From NCBI GenBank assembly GCA_965277415.1, contig CBDICS010000043.1, forward strand, positions 1 to 64,000: 64,000 bases of DNA, in the 5' to 3' direction. The notes beneath the pieces are model-generated. The model had not been told where the DNA came from. It saw nothing but the letters and a program-made list of their open reading frames with translations, and made no database searches. The stretch comes from JAHDHW01 sp965277415 (GTDB lineage Bacteria; Bacteroidota; Bacteroidia; Chitinophagales; Saprospiraceae). The position numbers and the translations under genes were made by a program. This document shows, piece by piece, positions 50,701 through 60,311 of this stretch. How positions within the stretch are numbered: position 1 is the first letter of the stretch; each line of letters begins with the position of its first letter.

Positions 50701-52011
50701 ATGCAAAACGATTCTTTTGAAATTATTGGCGGTAAAAAACTTAAAGGTGAATTAGTTCCTCAAGGTGCGAAAAATGAAGCCCTCCAAATTCTATGTGCAC
50801 CACTGCTTACTGATCAGGAAGTCATTGTCTCTAATGTACCTGATATTTTGGATGTAAATAAGCTTTTAAATTTACTTCGTGGTCTTGGCGTAAAAGTAAA
50901 ACAACTCGATAAAGAAAAGTATTCTTTTCAAGCAGACGACATCGACTTAGAATATTTTGAATCTGAAGCCTTTCATAAAAATGCTAGAGGTATTAGAGGT
51001 TCTGTTATGCTAATAGGACCATTACTCACTCGTTTTGGAAGAGCTTTTCTACCTAAACCTGGTGGAGATAAAATTGGGCGAAGAAGATTAGATACGCATT
51101 TTATTGGTTTGCAAAAGCTAGGCGGCAAATTTAACTACGATGAGGAGAAGAACATTTACTTTATTGAATCACCAAGGCTTCAAGGCGCCTATATTTTAAT
51201 GGATGAAATTTCCGTCACAGGAACAGCTAATGTTGTCATGTCCGCTGTGCTAGCCAACGGAACAAGTCAAATATATAATGCTGCCTGCGAACCTTACCTT
51301 CAGCAATTATGCAGGATGCTAAATCGCATGGGTGCTAAAATCTCTGGAATTGGTTCTAACCTTTTGACCATTGAAGGTGTTGAAAAACTAGGCGGCACAG
51401 AACATCGTTGTTTACCGGATATGATTGAAATCGGAAGCTTCATAGGGCTCGCAGCAATGACTCAATCCGAAATAACAATCAAAGATGCTAGTGTCAAGGA
51501 ACTTGGAAACATCCTTACTGTTTTTCAAAAACTTGGTGTACAACTAGAAGTCCAAGGAGATGATATCCATATCCCCGCTCAGGATCATTATGAAATTCAA
51601 ACCTTCATTGATGGTTCTATCATGACAATTTATGATGCCCCCTGGCCTGGATTTACACCTGATCTTATGAGTATTATCCTTGTGATGGCAACTCAAGCTA
51701 AAGGCAGTGTTTTGATCCACCAAAAAATGTTCGAAAGCCGATTGTTTTTCGTTGATAAATTAATTGATATGGGTGCCCAGATTATTCTTTGTGATCCGCA
51801 TCGTGCTACAGTTATCGGACTCAACAGACAGTTTCAATTGCGTGGTATAGAGATGACCTCTCCAGATATACGAGCAGGTGTTGCTTTATTAATCGCTGCA
51901 CTTTCTGCAAATGGAAAAAGCACAATCAGAAATATTCATCAAATAGATCGAGGCTATCAGAATATTGATAAAAGACTTAATGCTATTGGTGCGGATATTC
52001 GGAGAATTTAA
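50701..52011 (+). CDS. murA: UDP-N-acetylglucosamine 1-carboxyvinyltransferase with Asp at the catalytic Cys position
   Basis: A 436-aa EPSP-synthase-fold enzyme that adds enolpyruvate to UDP-GlcNAc, the first committed step of peptidoglycan synthesis. Start is the ATG at 50701 (MQNDSFEIIGG); a GTG at 50683 adds six residues. Motifs: GGKKLKGELVPQGAKNEAL, GPLLTRFGRAFLPKPGGDKI, LDTHFIGLQKLGGKF, MDEISVTGTANVVMSAVLAN. In the loop PGGCxIG of most bacteria the Cys that fosfomycin attacks is here Asp123 (PGGDKIGRRRLD). This is the form also known from Mycobacterium and Chlamydia and is common in Bacteroidota; it predicts intrinsic fosfomycin resistance. Six bases separate it from the sulfatase. Confidence 0.97.
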   Translation: MQNDSFEIIGGKKLKGELVPQGAKNEALQILCAPLLTDQEVIVSNVPDILDVNKLLNLLRGLGVKVKQLDKEKYSFQADDIDLEYFESEAFHKNARGIRGSVMLIGPLLTRFGRAFLPKPGGDKIGRRRLDTHFIGLQKLGGKFNYDEEKNIYFIESPRLQGAYILMDEISVTGTANVVMSAVLANGTSQIYNAACEPYLQQLCRMLNRMGAKISGIGSNLLTIEGVEKLGGTEHRCLPDMIEIGSFIGLAAMTQSEITIKDASVKELGNILTVFQKLGVQLEVQGDDIHIPAQDHYEIQTFIDGSIMTIYDAPWPGFTPDLMSIILVMATQAKGSVLIHQKMFESRLFFVDKLIDMGAQIILCDPHRATVIGLNRQFQLRGIEMTSPDIRAGVALLIAALSANGKSTIRNIHQIDRGYQNIDKRLNAIGADIRRI

Positions 52012-52017
52012 TCCAAA

Positions 52018-53568
52018 ATGAAAAAATTACTACTTTTACTCCCGCTCTTCATTCTTCTTTTTTCTTGCTCCAAAGAAAAAAAAAGGCCGAATATTATCTA
52101 CATCATGTCTGATGATCATACAGCACAAGCTTGGGGTATCTATGGTGGTGTCTTAAAAGATTTTGTAAAAACAAATAATATAAAACAGTTAGCAAATGAA
52201 GGCGCTGTATTAAACAATGCTTTCTGTACTAATTCTATTTGTACGCCAAGTAGAGCCAGTGTACTGACTGGGCAATATAGCCATAAGTCAGGAATCTATA
52301 ATTTGAGAGATCCACTTAATCCCTCCCAACCTAATGTCGCTAAAGAGCTGCAAAAAAATGGTTATCAAACTGCAATAATAGGAAAGTGGCACTTACATGC
52401 TAAACCTGCAGGATTTGATTATTTCAATGTATTGCCTAACCAAGGAGAGTACTGGAACCCTAAATTAAAAACTGCTGATATATGGGAAGATGGATATAAA
52501 GGTGGAAAAGAATATAAAGGTTTTTCTACTGATGTCATTGCTGATTTATCACTCGATTGGTTACAACAAAGAACTCAAGAAAAGCCTTTCTTCTTAATGT
52601 GCCATTTCAAAGCCACGCATGAGCCTTTCGATTATCCAGATAGATTTAAGGATTTGTATAAGGATGTGGATATTCCCGAACCACCAACTTTACATGATAT
52701 TGGTCCAGAAGAAACTGGACGGACATTTGAAGGACAAGTATTGGAAAACTTAGGTGCTAGATGGCAAGCAGCAAGCGACAATCCAGAAGAATGGTGGACA
52801 ACATATCCTGGGCTGCCCTTTTATACTGAGGGTTTAGATAGTACTGAAGTCAGAAAAAAAATCTATCAAAAACTAGTTAAAGATTTCATGCGTAGTGGTG
52901 CCGCCATTGATGATAACATAGGAAAGATTTTAAAATTTCTAAAAGAAAATAACTTAGAAGAAAACACAGTGGTCATTTATTGTGCTGATCAAGGCTACTT
53001 TCTTGGAGAGCATGGATTTTTTGATAAGCGAATGATTTACGAAGAATCAATGCGTATGCCATTTGTAATCCGGTATCCTAAAGAAATCGATAAAGGAAAA
53101 AGACTCGATGATATTATTTTAAATGTGGATTTTCCCGCATTATTTTTAGACTATGCACAAATTGAAAAACCTGATTACATGCAAGGTCATAGCTTTAGAG
53201 AGAACCTCAAAGGGAATGCTTCTAAGGATTGGAGAACTTCTATGTACTATCGCTATTTTGCTCATGATCGTCATCGCCCCGCACATTTCGGACTTCGAAA
53301 TCAACGGTATACGCTCGCTTTCTTTTACGGTAATGGCTTAGGTTTGGAAGGTGCGAATAATGATCCGAATGCTCAAACTATTCCCGCTTGGGAGTTTTAT
53401 GACCTTCAAAAGGATCCTTATCAAACCTTTAATGCTTACAATGATCCTCAATATCAAAGCGTCATCAAAGAAATGAAAAACGAAATTTTAAAGCAAAGAA
53501 AAGCACTGGGTGATCATGATGAAAAACACCTTGAAATGGCCACAATCTTAAAAGAATATTGGAATTGA
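52018..53568 (+). CDS. S1-type sulfatase lipoprotein
   Basis: A 516-aa exported sulfatase. The signal MKKLLLLLPLFILLFSCSKE has a lipobox at Cys17, so it is likely anchored in a membrane. RPNIIYIMSDDHTAQAWGIY holds the metal ligands D32-D33, and the formylglycine motif CTPSRAS has Cys75 (CxPSR; usually activated by an anaerobic or aerobic FGE). GKWHLHA (about 123) and YCADQGYFLGEHGFFDKRM (C-terminal metal site) follow. It removes sulfate esters, probably from a polysaccharide, but the substrate is not clear from the neighbours. It is just behind murA (6-base gap), with which it may be cotranscribed. Confidence 0.92.
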   Translation: MKKLLLLLPLFILLFSCSKEKKRPNIIYIMSDDHTAQAWGIYGGVLKDFVKTNNIKQLANEGAVLNNAFCTNSICTPSRASVLTGQYSHKSGIYNLRDPLNPSQPNVAKELQKNGYQTAIIGKWHLHAKPAGFDYFNVLPNQGEYWNPKLKTADIWEDGYKGGKEYKGFSTDVIADLSLDWLQQRTQEKPFFLMCHFKATHEPFDYPDRFKDLYKDVDIPEPPTLHDIGPEETGRTFEGQVLENLGARWQAASDNPEEWWTTYPGLPFYTEGLDSTEVRKKIYQKLVKDFMRSGAAIDDNIGKILKFLKENNLEENTVVIYCADQGYFLGEHGFFDKRMIYEESMRMPFVIRYPKEIDKGKRLDDIILNVDFPALFLDYAQIEKPDYMQGHSFRENLKGNASKDWRTSMYYRYFAHDRHRPAHFGLRNQRYTLAFFYGNGLGLEGANNDPNAQTIPAWEFYDLQKDPYQTFNAYNDPQYQSVIKEMKNEILKQRKALGDHDEKHLEMATILKEYWN

Positions 53569-53613
53569 CCAAGATGAGTCAAAGAATGGATTTCAAATCA
53601 TCTTCTATTTATT

Positions 53614-54108
53614 TCAAGATTCGGGATTTTTCATTTTAATCAAAAATCGCTCAATTTGTCTTCGATGCCTCAAGATATGAACAATAGCATGTTCCATTAA
53701 TTGCTCTACATCATAGTATTGCCCCCATCTAGTTTTGATTTTCCTTTCAGGCTCATGTTCTTCAATCTTTAATTCAGGATAATCATCAAATAGTTTTTCA
53801 TTAAATCGAAACATCCGGCCAAGTGCTCCTTCATATTCAATAATAGAACCTAAATCTTTACGCTCTACAAATTCAATAGGCTCTCCCTTTGATCTACGAA
53901 TTTCAATTACATAACAATAGCCAGCTCTCACCACATGGGTAAGAATCGTCTGAATAGATCGACAATCAGGGTCATCAGTATTCGAATCAACAATAGTTTT
54001 CAATTCCCCTTCAGTCACTCCGTTAATCACATCCTGCAATTCCAAAATCGCTCGCTCATACTCATCCAATAAAGCTCCAACAGCACCATTATCTCTAAAT
54101 GTATTCAT
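53614..54108 (-). CDS. DinB family protein
   Basis: A 164-aa four-helix-bundle protein with the DinB metal triad: TILTHVVRAGYCYVIEIRR (His near residue 57) and VEQLMEHAIVHILRHRRQIE (two His near 140 and 144). The DinB fold hosts thiol-dependent transferases and DNA-damage-induced proteins; Bacteroidota versions lack a clear function. It converges with the sulfatase and is downstream of rnr on the same strand, separated by an array of short hairpins. Start is the ATG at 54108. Confidence 0.85.
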   Translation of the reverse strand: MNTFRDNGAVGALLDEYERAILELQDVINGVTEGELKTIVDSNTDDPDCRSIQTILTHVVRAGYCYVIEIRRSKGEPIEFVERKDLGSIIEYEGALGRMFRFNEKLFDDYPELKIEEHEPERKIKTRWGQYYDVEQLMEHAIVHILRHRRQIERFLIKMKNPES

Positions 54109-54204
54109 ACATTATGATTAAGTTATTTTGTTGTTCCGTCACGTATTACGATTTAACAAATTCCATCTTTAAGATCACTCCCCTACCAAACCAATGAACG
54201 ACTC

Positions 54205-54317
54205 TCACTTGTCCGAAGGACACTATCCCTATTTCGATCCAATCGAAATCCATCATTTCTGCATAGCAGACATTCCACTTTCTGCACAGCAGAACTATCC
54301 CTTTTTACGAAGTAAAA
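54205..54317. repeat. array of five short palindromes
   Basis: In order: GTCCGAAGGAC (54211-54221), ATTTCGATCCAATCGAAAT (54231-54249), TTCTGCATAGCAGA (54257-54271), TTTCTGCACAGCAGAA (54279-54294) and TTTTTACGAAGTAAAA (54302-54317). Short linkers such as CTATCCCT recur. The last overlaps the end of rnr. It stands between rnr and dinB. The first palindrome is identical to the one at 16865-16875. Confidence 0.6.
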
Positions 54318-56488
54318 CCCTCACCCTCCTCAGGTAAAATCTCCATCTCAATCTGCCGCTTTAACAAATCCGTAGAAATAATTCGAACCCGAACCAAATC
54401 TCCCATTTTAAATACCTTTTTAGTTCGTAGCCCTACTGCCTTCAATCGACCTTCACCAATATCGAAAGCATCTCCCAATTTATCAAAACCAATCAATCCT
54501 TCTGCCTTGATGTGTTCCAGCTCTACAAAGATACCTCGATCAATCATCCCAGAAATAATACCATTAAATTCCTTTCCAATATGATCTTCCATAAATTGAA
54601 CCTGTTTATACTTTACAGACTCTCGTTCCGCAGCCATTGCCTTGCGTTCCTGCAAAGAAATATGCTTACATTTCTCTTCTAAGTTTACCTTATTCACTCT
54701 TATAAGACCAGTAAGATTTTTTTCTAAAATACGATGCGTCAATACATCAGAGTATCTTCGAATCGGAGAAGTGAAATGAGAGTAATATCCAAAGCCTAAA
54801 CCATAATGGCCTATATTTACACTCGTATATTCTGCTTTAGACATTGTACGAATAGCAATCGGTTCTAGCATTTTCAAGGCTGGATCTTTCTTCGCAGCTT
54901 TAGCTAAATTATTATATGAATCGGCAATCGCTTGAGGTGTATTTATGTTTATTTCAAAACCTAATTCTTTAGCAAATCGAGCTAACTCAGCTACCTTATC
55001 GCTATTAGGCAAATCATGTACTCGATATACAAAAGGAATCTCTGCACCATTATCTTTTCCTTTATTAGAAATAAAAGTAGCGACTTCCCTATTAGCCAAT
55101 AGCATAAAGTCTTCTATGAGTAAATGTGCTTCTTTCCGTTCTTTTACATATACATCAATGGGATCACCTGCTTCATTTAATTTAAATTTTACTTCTTCTG
55201 CTTCAAAAGCTATTGCACCATCTTTAAATTTTTGTTTCCGTAATACTTTCGCCAAACGATCCAATTCTTTTAGCTCCTTTAAAAAATCACCCACTCCTAG
55301 TTCCAATATCTCTTGTGCTTCTTCATATGTAAATCTACGATCCGAATGGGTCACCGTCTTTCCAAACCATCGGTTTACAATTTTATCTTTTTTATCAAAT
55401 TCAAAAATTGCAGAGAAAGTGCATTTATCTTCATGAGGGCGAAGTGAGCACAATTCATTAGAAATTTTTTCAGGCAACATTGGTAAGACTCGATCAACCA
55501 GATAAACAGAAGTAGATCTAGAAAAGGCTTCATTATCTAAAGCAGTGTTTGATTTTACATAATGCGTAACATCGGCTATATGTACACCGATTTCTATGTT
55601 TCCATTTTCTAAATAATCAATGGATAATGCATCATCAAAATCCTTTGCTGTATCTGGGTCTATAGTAAAAGTAGTGATCTTGCGCATATCGCGTCGGACT
55701 GCTATTTCTTCTTCTGAAATGACTGTTGAAAGTGCATCAGACTCCTTTTGTACATCTTCTGGAAAATCCAGATTAAAGCCATTAGATACTAAGATCGATT
55801 TCATTTCAATATCATGACTACCTACAGCTCCAAGTACAGAAGTCACTTCTCCAATAGGGCTATGGCTTTTATTATTATGCCATTTTTTAATTTTCACAAT
55901 CACCTTTTCTCCATCTTTTCCATCCTTCATATCATTCAAATCAATAAAAATATCAATTGGCATATTCAATTTATCGGGAATGACAATTCCATATTTTTTG
56001 GAAATCCGTAGCGTTCCAATAAAGAGTTCTGTCGCTCTTTCAACGACTTTTAAGACTTCTCCTTCTGGGCGTTTTCCTTTACGAGGGGTATATGCGGAAA
56101 CTTCAACACGATCTCCATGCAGTGCAGAATTGACATACTTCGCAGGAATATATACATCTTGCTCCAAATCATCACAAATCACAAATCCAGCGCCAGTACG
56201 CGTCATATCAATTCTCCCAATATGATTCGTCCGATCATTCTCAAATTTCATAGCACGATCAAGTCGGAATGTTCCTTCTCCAAAAGAGAATAGTTTTCCA
56301 TCTTTTTCTAGTTTCACCAGTGCATCCTGCACCGCATCTTTAGTATTATCAATTTTTAATTTCTTAATGACTTGTCTAGCATTAAGTCTTTTTTTAGGTT
56401 GTCTTTTAAAAAGCTTTAAAACTTCATTTCTAAGTAAATGGGCGGGTAGTTTTTTTCCTTTCTTCTTCGATTTCTTTTTTCTCGACAT
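54305..56488 (-). CDS. rnr: ribonuclease R
   Basis: A 727-aa 3'-5' exoribonuclease of the RNB family that degrades structured RNA. The very basic N-terminus (MSRKKKSKKKGKKLPAHLL) is followed by an HTH_12 domain (about 20-85), two cold-shock/OB domains (about 90-240), the catalytic RNB domain (about 260-600) with TFTIDPDTAKDFDDALSI carrying the metal-binding Asps and ADVTHYVKSNTALDNEAFSR, and the C-terminal S1 domain (about 640-720; GIFVELEHIKAEGLIGFDKL). All domains are complete. It is a single gene; downstream an array of short palindromes touches its last codons. The neighbouring dinB gene lies downstream on the same strand. Confidence 0.97.
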   Translation of the reverse strand: MSRKKKSKKKGKKLPAHLLRNEVLKLFKRQPKKRLNARQVIKKLKIDNTKDAVQDALVKLEKDGKLFSFGEGTFRLDRAMKFENDRTNHIGRIDMTRTGAGFVICDDLEQDVYIPAKYVNSALHGDRVEVSAYTPRKGKRPEGEVLKVVERATELFIGTLRISKKYGIVIPDKLNMPIDIFIDLNDMKDGKDGEKVIVKIKKWHNNKSHSPIGEVTSVLGAVGSHDIEMKSILVSNGFNLDFPEDVQKESDALSTVISEEEIAVRRDMRKITTFTIDPDTAKDFDDALSIDYLENGNIEIGVHIADVTHYVKSNTALDNEAFSRSTSVYLVDRVLPMLPEKISNELCSLRPHEDKCTFSAIFEFDKKDKIVNRWFGKTVTHSDRRFTYEEAQEILELGVGDFLKELKELDRLAKVLRKQKFKDGAIAFEAEEVKFKLNEAGDPIDVYVKERKEAHLLIEDFMLLANREVATFISNKGKDNGAEIPFVYRVHDLPNSDKVAELARFAKELGFEININTPQAIADSYNNLAKAAKKDPALKMLEPIAIRTMSKAEYTSVNIGHYGLGFGYYSHFTSPIRRYSDVLTHRILEKNLTGLIRVNKVNLEEKCKHISLQERKAMAAERESVKYKQVQFMEDHIGKEFNGIISGMIDRGIFVELEHIKAEGLIGFDKLGDAFDIGEGRLKAVGLRTKKVFKMGDLVRVRIISTDLLKRQIEMEILPEEGEGFTS

Positions 56489-56582
56489 GTTTTATTTAGG
56501 TTTTCTGTCCTTTGTATATTTTGGACGGGGATTATAGGTTTGAATTTTGGAAAATCCAGAATTCAAATCTTAGGTTTAATAA

Positions 56583-57086
56583 TTATTCATCAGACTTGAT
56601 GATTTCACCAGTAGCTAATAATTCTAAATTGAAAGATTTACTTGAAGAAGCATCATAGGAAGTAGCGTTGGCAGGTTTTTTTCCAGAGACCACGTATATT
56701 ATCCAATCTTCCTCAATTGTCGCTACTGATTGAACCAACACTTCCCCATCAGAATAAGTTCCTGCAATAACCTTTCTATCTATCAAATCTCCTGTTTTTG
56801 AGAATGTAGCAAGGACATATTGATAATTTAACAATGCTGCTTTCCAATAAATCACTGCAAAAAAGCCCTGGGTTTCTGGAATCCGTACACAAGCTACATA
56901 CTCAGTCAATTCATCAACTTCGTCCAATTCCAAAGGCAGAATAAATTCCTGTATTAAATGAGCAGATAATGGATCATTTGTTTGGCTAAAAGCTCTGGCA
57001 GATTCTTCAGTAAGCGTAATGGGTAGTTCGATTTCAGGAAACTTTTCCAAAAAATGGCCGAAATTTAATTTTTGATTAGTCTTCAT
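56583..57086 (-). CDS. hypothetical protein
   Basis: A 167-aa cytoplasmic protein with no recognised domain. The N-terminal section FGHFLEKFPEIELPITLTEE is followed by PLSAHLIQEFILPLELDEVD, VACVRIPETQGFFAVIYWKA and ATFSKTGDLIDRKVIAGTYS, giving a beta-rich look with a central alternating pattern. Similar proteins exist in Saprospiraceae-like genomes near rnr, as far as I can recall, but no function is known. It lies on the minus strand 94 bases upstream of rnr's start and divergent to the sdhCAB operon. Confidence 0.6.
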   Translation of the reverse strand: MKTNQKLNFGHFLEKFPEIELPITLTEESARAFSQTNDPLSAHLIQEFILPLELDEVDELTEYVACVRIPETQGFFAVIYWKAALLNYQYVLATFSKTGDLIDRKVIAGTYSDGEVLVQSVATIEEDWIIYVVSGKKPANATSYDASSSKSFNLELLATGEIIKSDE

Positions 57087-57313
57087 CCAATGATTTTTCG
57101 CAAAGTTACAGAAAACCGTTTACAGAGTATGTTTAAATGCTGTAGAAAAGTAGTTCAGCCCCTAGAGGAATGTTCAAGATTTATAAGGAAGTTGTTCAAG
57201 GTTAAAAAATTGAAGCTATAGCATATTGAGTATGTTTATTAAGAAGTTAGAACACTTACCTTTTTAGAATGATTCTAAATAAATCAGAAGGTATCTAAGA
57301 AGACAAACAATAA

Positions 57314-57344
57314 TTGGGGGTTTAGCTTTAATTAGATAGATTTG
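57314..57344 (+). promoter_or_regulatory. promoter of sdhCAB
   Basis: TTG (57314-57316), exactly 20 bases, and TAGATTTG (57337-57344) fit the Bacteroidota pattern. The leader of sdhC would be about 95 nt. The remainder of the 359-base gap shows no other clear signal. Confidence 0.6.
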
Positions 57345-57445
57345 TAGGCACTCAATTCAAAATATAAAATAAAACAAAAGTGTCCATTAAACATAGATTA
57401 GGCTAGGTTTTACACACTTTTTCAAATATTATCAAAACGAACAAA

Positions 57446-58153
57446 ATGAGTTGGTTAATCAAATTTCTAACATCTTCTATTGGTCGAAAGCTTATTATGA
57501 GTTTGACTGGACTATTTCTAGTACTCTTCCTCGTCGTCCATTTAGCAGGTAATTTACAGCTATTGTTTAATGATCAAGGAAATGCTTTTAATGCATATGC
57601 ATATACAATGACTAATAATCCATTGATCAAAGTGATTTCCTATGGTAACTATTTCTTTATTGTATTACATGCTATTCAAGGAATTCTAATCGCATTAGCC
57701 AATAGAAATGCAAAAGGACAGCGCTATGCTGTACGTACAAATGAAAATGCTAGTTGGTCTTCAAAAAATATGGCGCTTCTAGGCACTTTAGTCTTCGCTT
57801 TCATTTGTATTCATATGGGAGATTTTTGGTTTAAAATGAAATTCACAGATCAATTAGCGATGGTATCTGTAGATGGCTTTGATCATCAAGTTAGAGATTT
57901 ATATACTCAAGTAAAAACTTCTTTCTCTACTTGGTGGTTAGTTCTAATTTATCTGATTGGTCTTACTGCTTTATCTTTCCATTTATGGCATGGATTCCAG
58001 AGTGCTTTCCAGACCTTAGGTATTAATCATAAAAAATATACACCAACTATTCAATCTCTTGGAAAACTCATTTCGATAGTTATCCCCATTGGTTTTGCAA
58101 TCATCCCTATCATTTATTTAGGTGATGCCATGGAATGGTGGAATTGGTTTTAG
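57446..58153 (+). CDS. sdhC: succinate dehydrogenase cytochrome b subunit
   Basis: A 235-aa membrane anchor of the Bacteroidota SdhC/FrdC type with five TM helices: about 12-32 (KLIMSLTGLFLVLFLVVHLA), 65-85, 105-130, 160-180 and 205-227. Heme-binding histidines are visible in FLVVHLAGNLQ (H27), FFIVLHAIQG, FICIHMGDFW and LSFHLWHGFQSAFQ. It binds quinone and passes electrons from SdhB; with SdhA/B it is complex II, active in the TCA cycle. It is the first gene of sdhCAB, with a 69-base gap to sdhA. Confidence 0.93.
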   Translation: MSWLIKFLTSSIGRKLIMSLTGLFLVLFLVVHLAGNLQLLFNDQGNAFNAYAYTMTNNPLIKVISYGNYFFIVLHAIQGILIALANRNAKGQRYAVRTNENASWSSKNMALLGTLVFAFICIHMGDFWFKMKFTDQLAMVSVDGFDHQVRDLYTQVKTSFSTWWLVLIYLIGLTALSFHLWHGFQSAFQTLGINHKKYTPTIQSLGKLISIVIPIGFAIIPIIYLGDAMEWWNWF

Positions 58154-58222
58154 TAAAAAACGATCAAACACATAGTGTTTCTATAAAAAAAGTCTTTAAA
58201 ATATTCATAAAAAAGAATTTTC

Positions 58223-60217
58223 ATGAAACTTGATGCAAAAGTACCAGAAGGCGCACTAGATGAAAAATGGACAAAATATCGGTCTACTATGAATCTGGTA
58301 GCTCCTAATAATAAAAGACGAATTGACATCATCGTTGTAGGGACAGGTTTAGCTGGAGCTGCAGCCGCAGCAACGCTAGGAGAATTAGGATATAATGTCA
58401 AGGCTTTTACTTTTCATGATAGCCCCCGTAGAGCGCACTCAATCGCAGCCCAAGGTGGAATCAATGCTGCAAAAAACTATCAAAATGATGGAGATTCAGT
58501 CTATCGCCTCTTCTACGATACGATTAAAGGAGGTGATTATCGCTCTAGAGAATCTAATGTACATCGATTGGCAGAAGTAAGTCGAAATATAATTGATCAA
58601 TGTGTAGCACAAGGGGTTCCTTTCGCCAGAGAATATGGTGGCCTTTTAGCTAATCGTTCTTTTGGTGGTGTTCAGGTTAGTCGAACATTTTATGCTAGGG
58701 GACAAACCGGGCAACAACTACTGCTAGGTGCTTACCAGGCGCTTTCCAGACAGATTGCCCTTGGTAATGTCGAAATGTATAACCGACATGAGATGCTCGA
58801 TCTGGTAAAAATAGATGGAAAGGCGCGAGGTATCATCGCAAGAAATCTATTAACCGGAAAAATCGAGCGATTTGCCGCACATTGTGTTGTCTTAGGGACT
58901 GGTGGTTATGGAAATGTTTTTTATCTATCGACCAATGCCATGGGGTCTAATGTAACTGCGGCATGGCGAGCAGTTCGAAAAGGGGCATTAATGGCCAATC
59001 CTTGCTATACTCAGATTCATCCAACATGTATTCCTGTATCTGGTGACTATCAATCTAAATTAACATTGATGTCAGAATCTCTTCGAAATGATGGAAGAGT
59101 ATGGGTACCCCATAAATTAGAAGATGCGGAAGCCATCCGAAAAGGCGAAAAGACAGGATTGGATATTCCAGAGGCTGATAGAGATTATTATCTAGAAAGG
59201 AGATACCCTGCTTTTGGGAATCTTGTACCGCGTGATGTTGCATCTCGTGCTGCGAAAGTAGCCTGCGATGAAGGAAAAGGCGTTGCTCCAACTGGTTTAG
59301 CTGTATTCCTTGATTTTGCTTCAGCCATCCAACGCTATGGAAAGTCAAAAGCGCTTTCTTCAGGAATACATAATCCAGATCCTGCAACTATTACAAAATT
59401 GGGAAAAGAAGTGGTCAAGGAAAAGTATGGTAACCTTTTCCAGATGTATGAAAAAATCTCTGGTGAAGATCCTTATGAATATCCAATGAAGATTTACCCT
59501 GCTGTCCATTACACAATGGGAGGACTATGGGTAGACTACAATTTGGAAACCAATGTACCAGGGCTTTTTGCTCTTGGCGAAGCTAACTTCTCTGATCATG
59601 GTGCTAATCGACTTGGAGCCTCTGCTCTAATGCAAGGATTAGCCGATGGTTATTTCGTTATTCCATACACAATTGGACAGTTTTTATCTAAAGAGATCAG
59701 AACACCGAAAATAGAAACGACAGCTCCTGAATTTGAAGCAGCAGAAAAAGAAACAAAAGCTCAACTCCAAAAATTGATCGATATCAAAGGAAATCAATCT
59801 GTCGAGAGTTTCCATAGAAGACTGGGAAAAATCATGTGGGATCATTGTGGAATGTCTAGAAATGCAGAGGGTTTGAAAAAGGGAAGGGAAATGATTCGAG
59901 CATTAAGAGCGGAGTTTTGGAAAGATGTGTTTGTGCCTGGTACAACTGATGAATTCAACCCTGAACTAGAAAAAGCTAGTAGAGTCGCGGACTTTATGGA
60001 ACTTGGAGAAGTAATGATTCTTGATGCATTAGATAGAAACGAATCTTGTGGCGGACACTTCCGTGAAGAATACCGTACAGAAGAAGGAGAAGCAATGCGT
60101 CGTGATGATGAATATACGTATGTCGCTGCTTGGGAATGGGATGAAACAGAACCAAAAGTACATAAAGAAGCACTTACTTTTAAAAATGTAGAATTGAAAA
60201 CCAGATCATATAAATAA
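58223..60217 (+). CDS. sdhA: succinate dehydrogenase/fumarate reductase flavoprotein subunit
   Basis: A 664-aa FAD-containing subunit oxidising succinate. The dinucleotide motif GTGLAGAAAAATLGELG is at about 40-56, RAHSIAAQGGIN at about 70-81 holds the His that links FAD (H72). FGGVQVSRTFYARGQTGQQL, VLGTGGYGNVFYLSTNAMGS, PTCIPVSGDYQSKLTLMSES and HYTMGGLWVDYNLETNVPGL follow, with FALGEANFSDHGANRLGASA for the second FAD-binding part. Length is that of the Bacteroidota/epsilon type. It is preceded by sdhC and followed 94 bases later by sdhB. Confidence 0.97.
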   Translation: MKLDAKVPEGALDEKWTKYRSTMNLVAPNNKRRIDIIVVGTGLAGAAAAATLGELGYNVKAFTFHDSPRRAHSIAAQGGINAAKNYQNDGDSVYRLFYDTIKGGDYRSRESNVHRLAEVSRNIIDQCVAQGVPFAREYGGLLANRSFGGVQVSRTFYARGQTGQQLLLGAYQALSRQIALGNVEMYNRHEMLDLVKIDGKARGIIARNLLTGKIERFAAHCVVLGTGGYGNVFYLSTNAMGSNVTAAWRAVRKGALMANPCYTQIHPTCIPVSGDYQSKLTLMSESLRNDGRVWVPHKLEDAEAIRKGEKTGLDIPEADRDYYLERRYPAFGNLVPRDVASRAAKVACDEGKGVAPTGLAVFLDFASAIQRYGKSKALSSGIHNPDPATITKLGKEVVKEKYGNLFQMYEKISGEDPYEYPMKIYPAVHYTMGGLWVDYNLETNVPGLFALGEANFSDHGANRLGASALMQGLADGYFVIPYTIGQFLSKEIRTPKIETTAPEFEAAEKETKAQLQKLIDIKGNQSVESFHRRLGKIMWDHCGMSRNAEGLKKGREMIRALRAEFWKDVFVPGTTDEFNPELEKASRVADFMELGEVMILDALDRNESCGGHFREEYRTEEGEAMRRDDEYTYVAAWEWDETEPKVHKEALTFKNVELKTRSYK

Positions 60218-60311
60218 GCGTTTATGGTTGCTTATTCATTGTCCAATTGAAATATAGACATTCAACTGGCTATGAATATAAAAATCCAAACTACGAAAAA
60301 AATCAAAAGAT

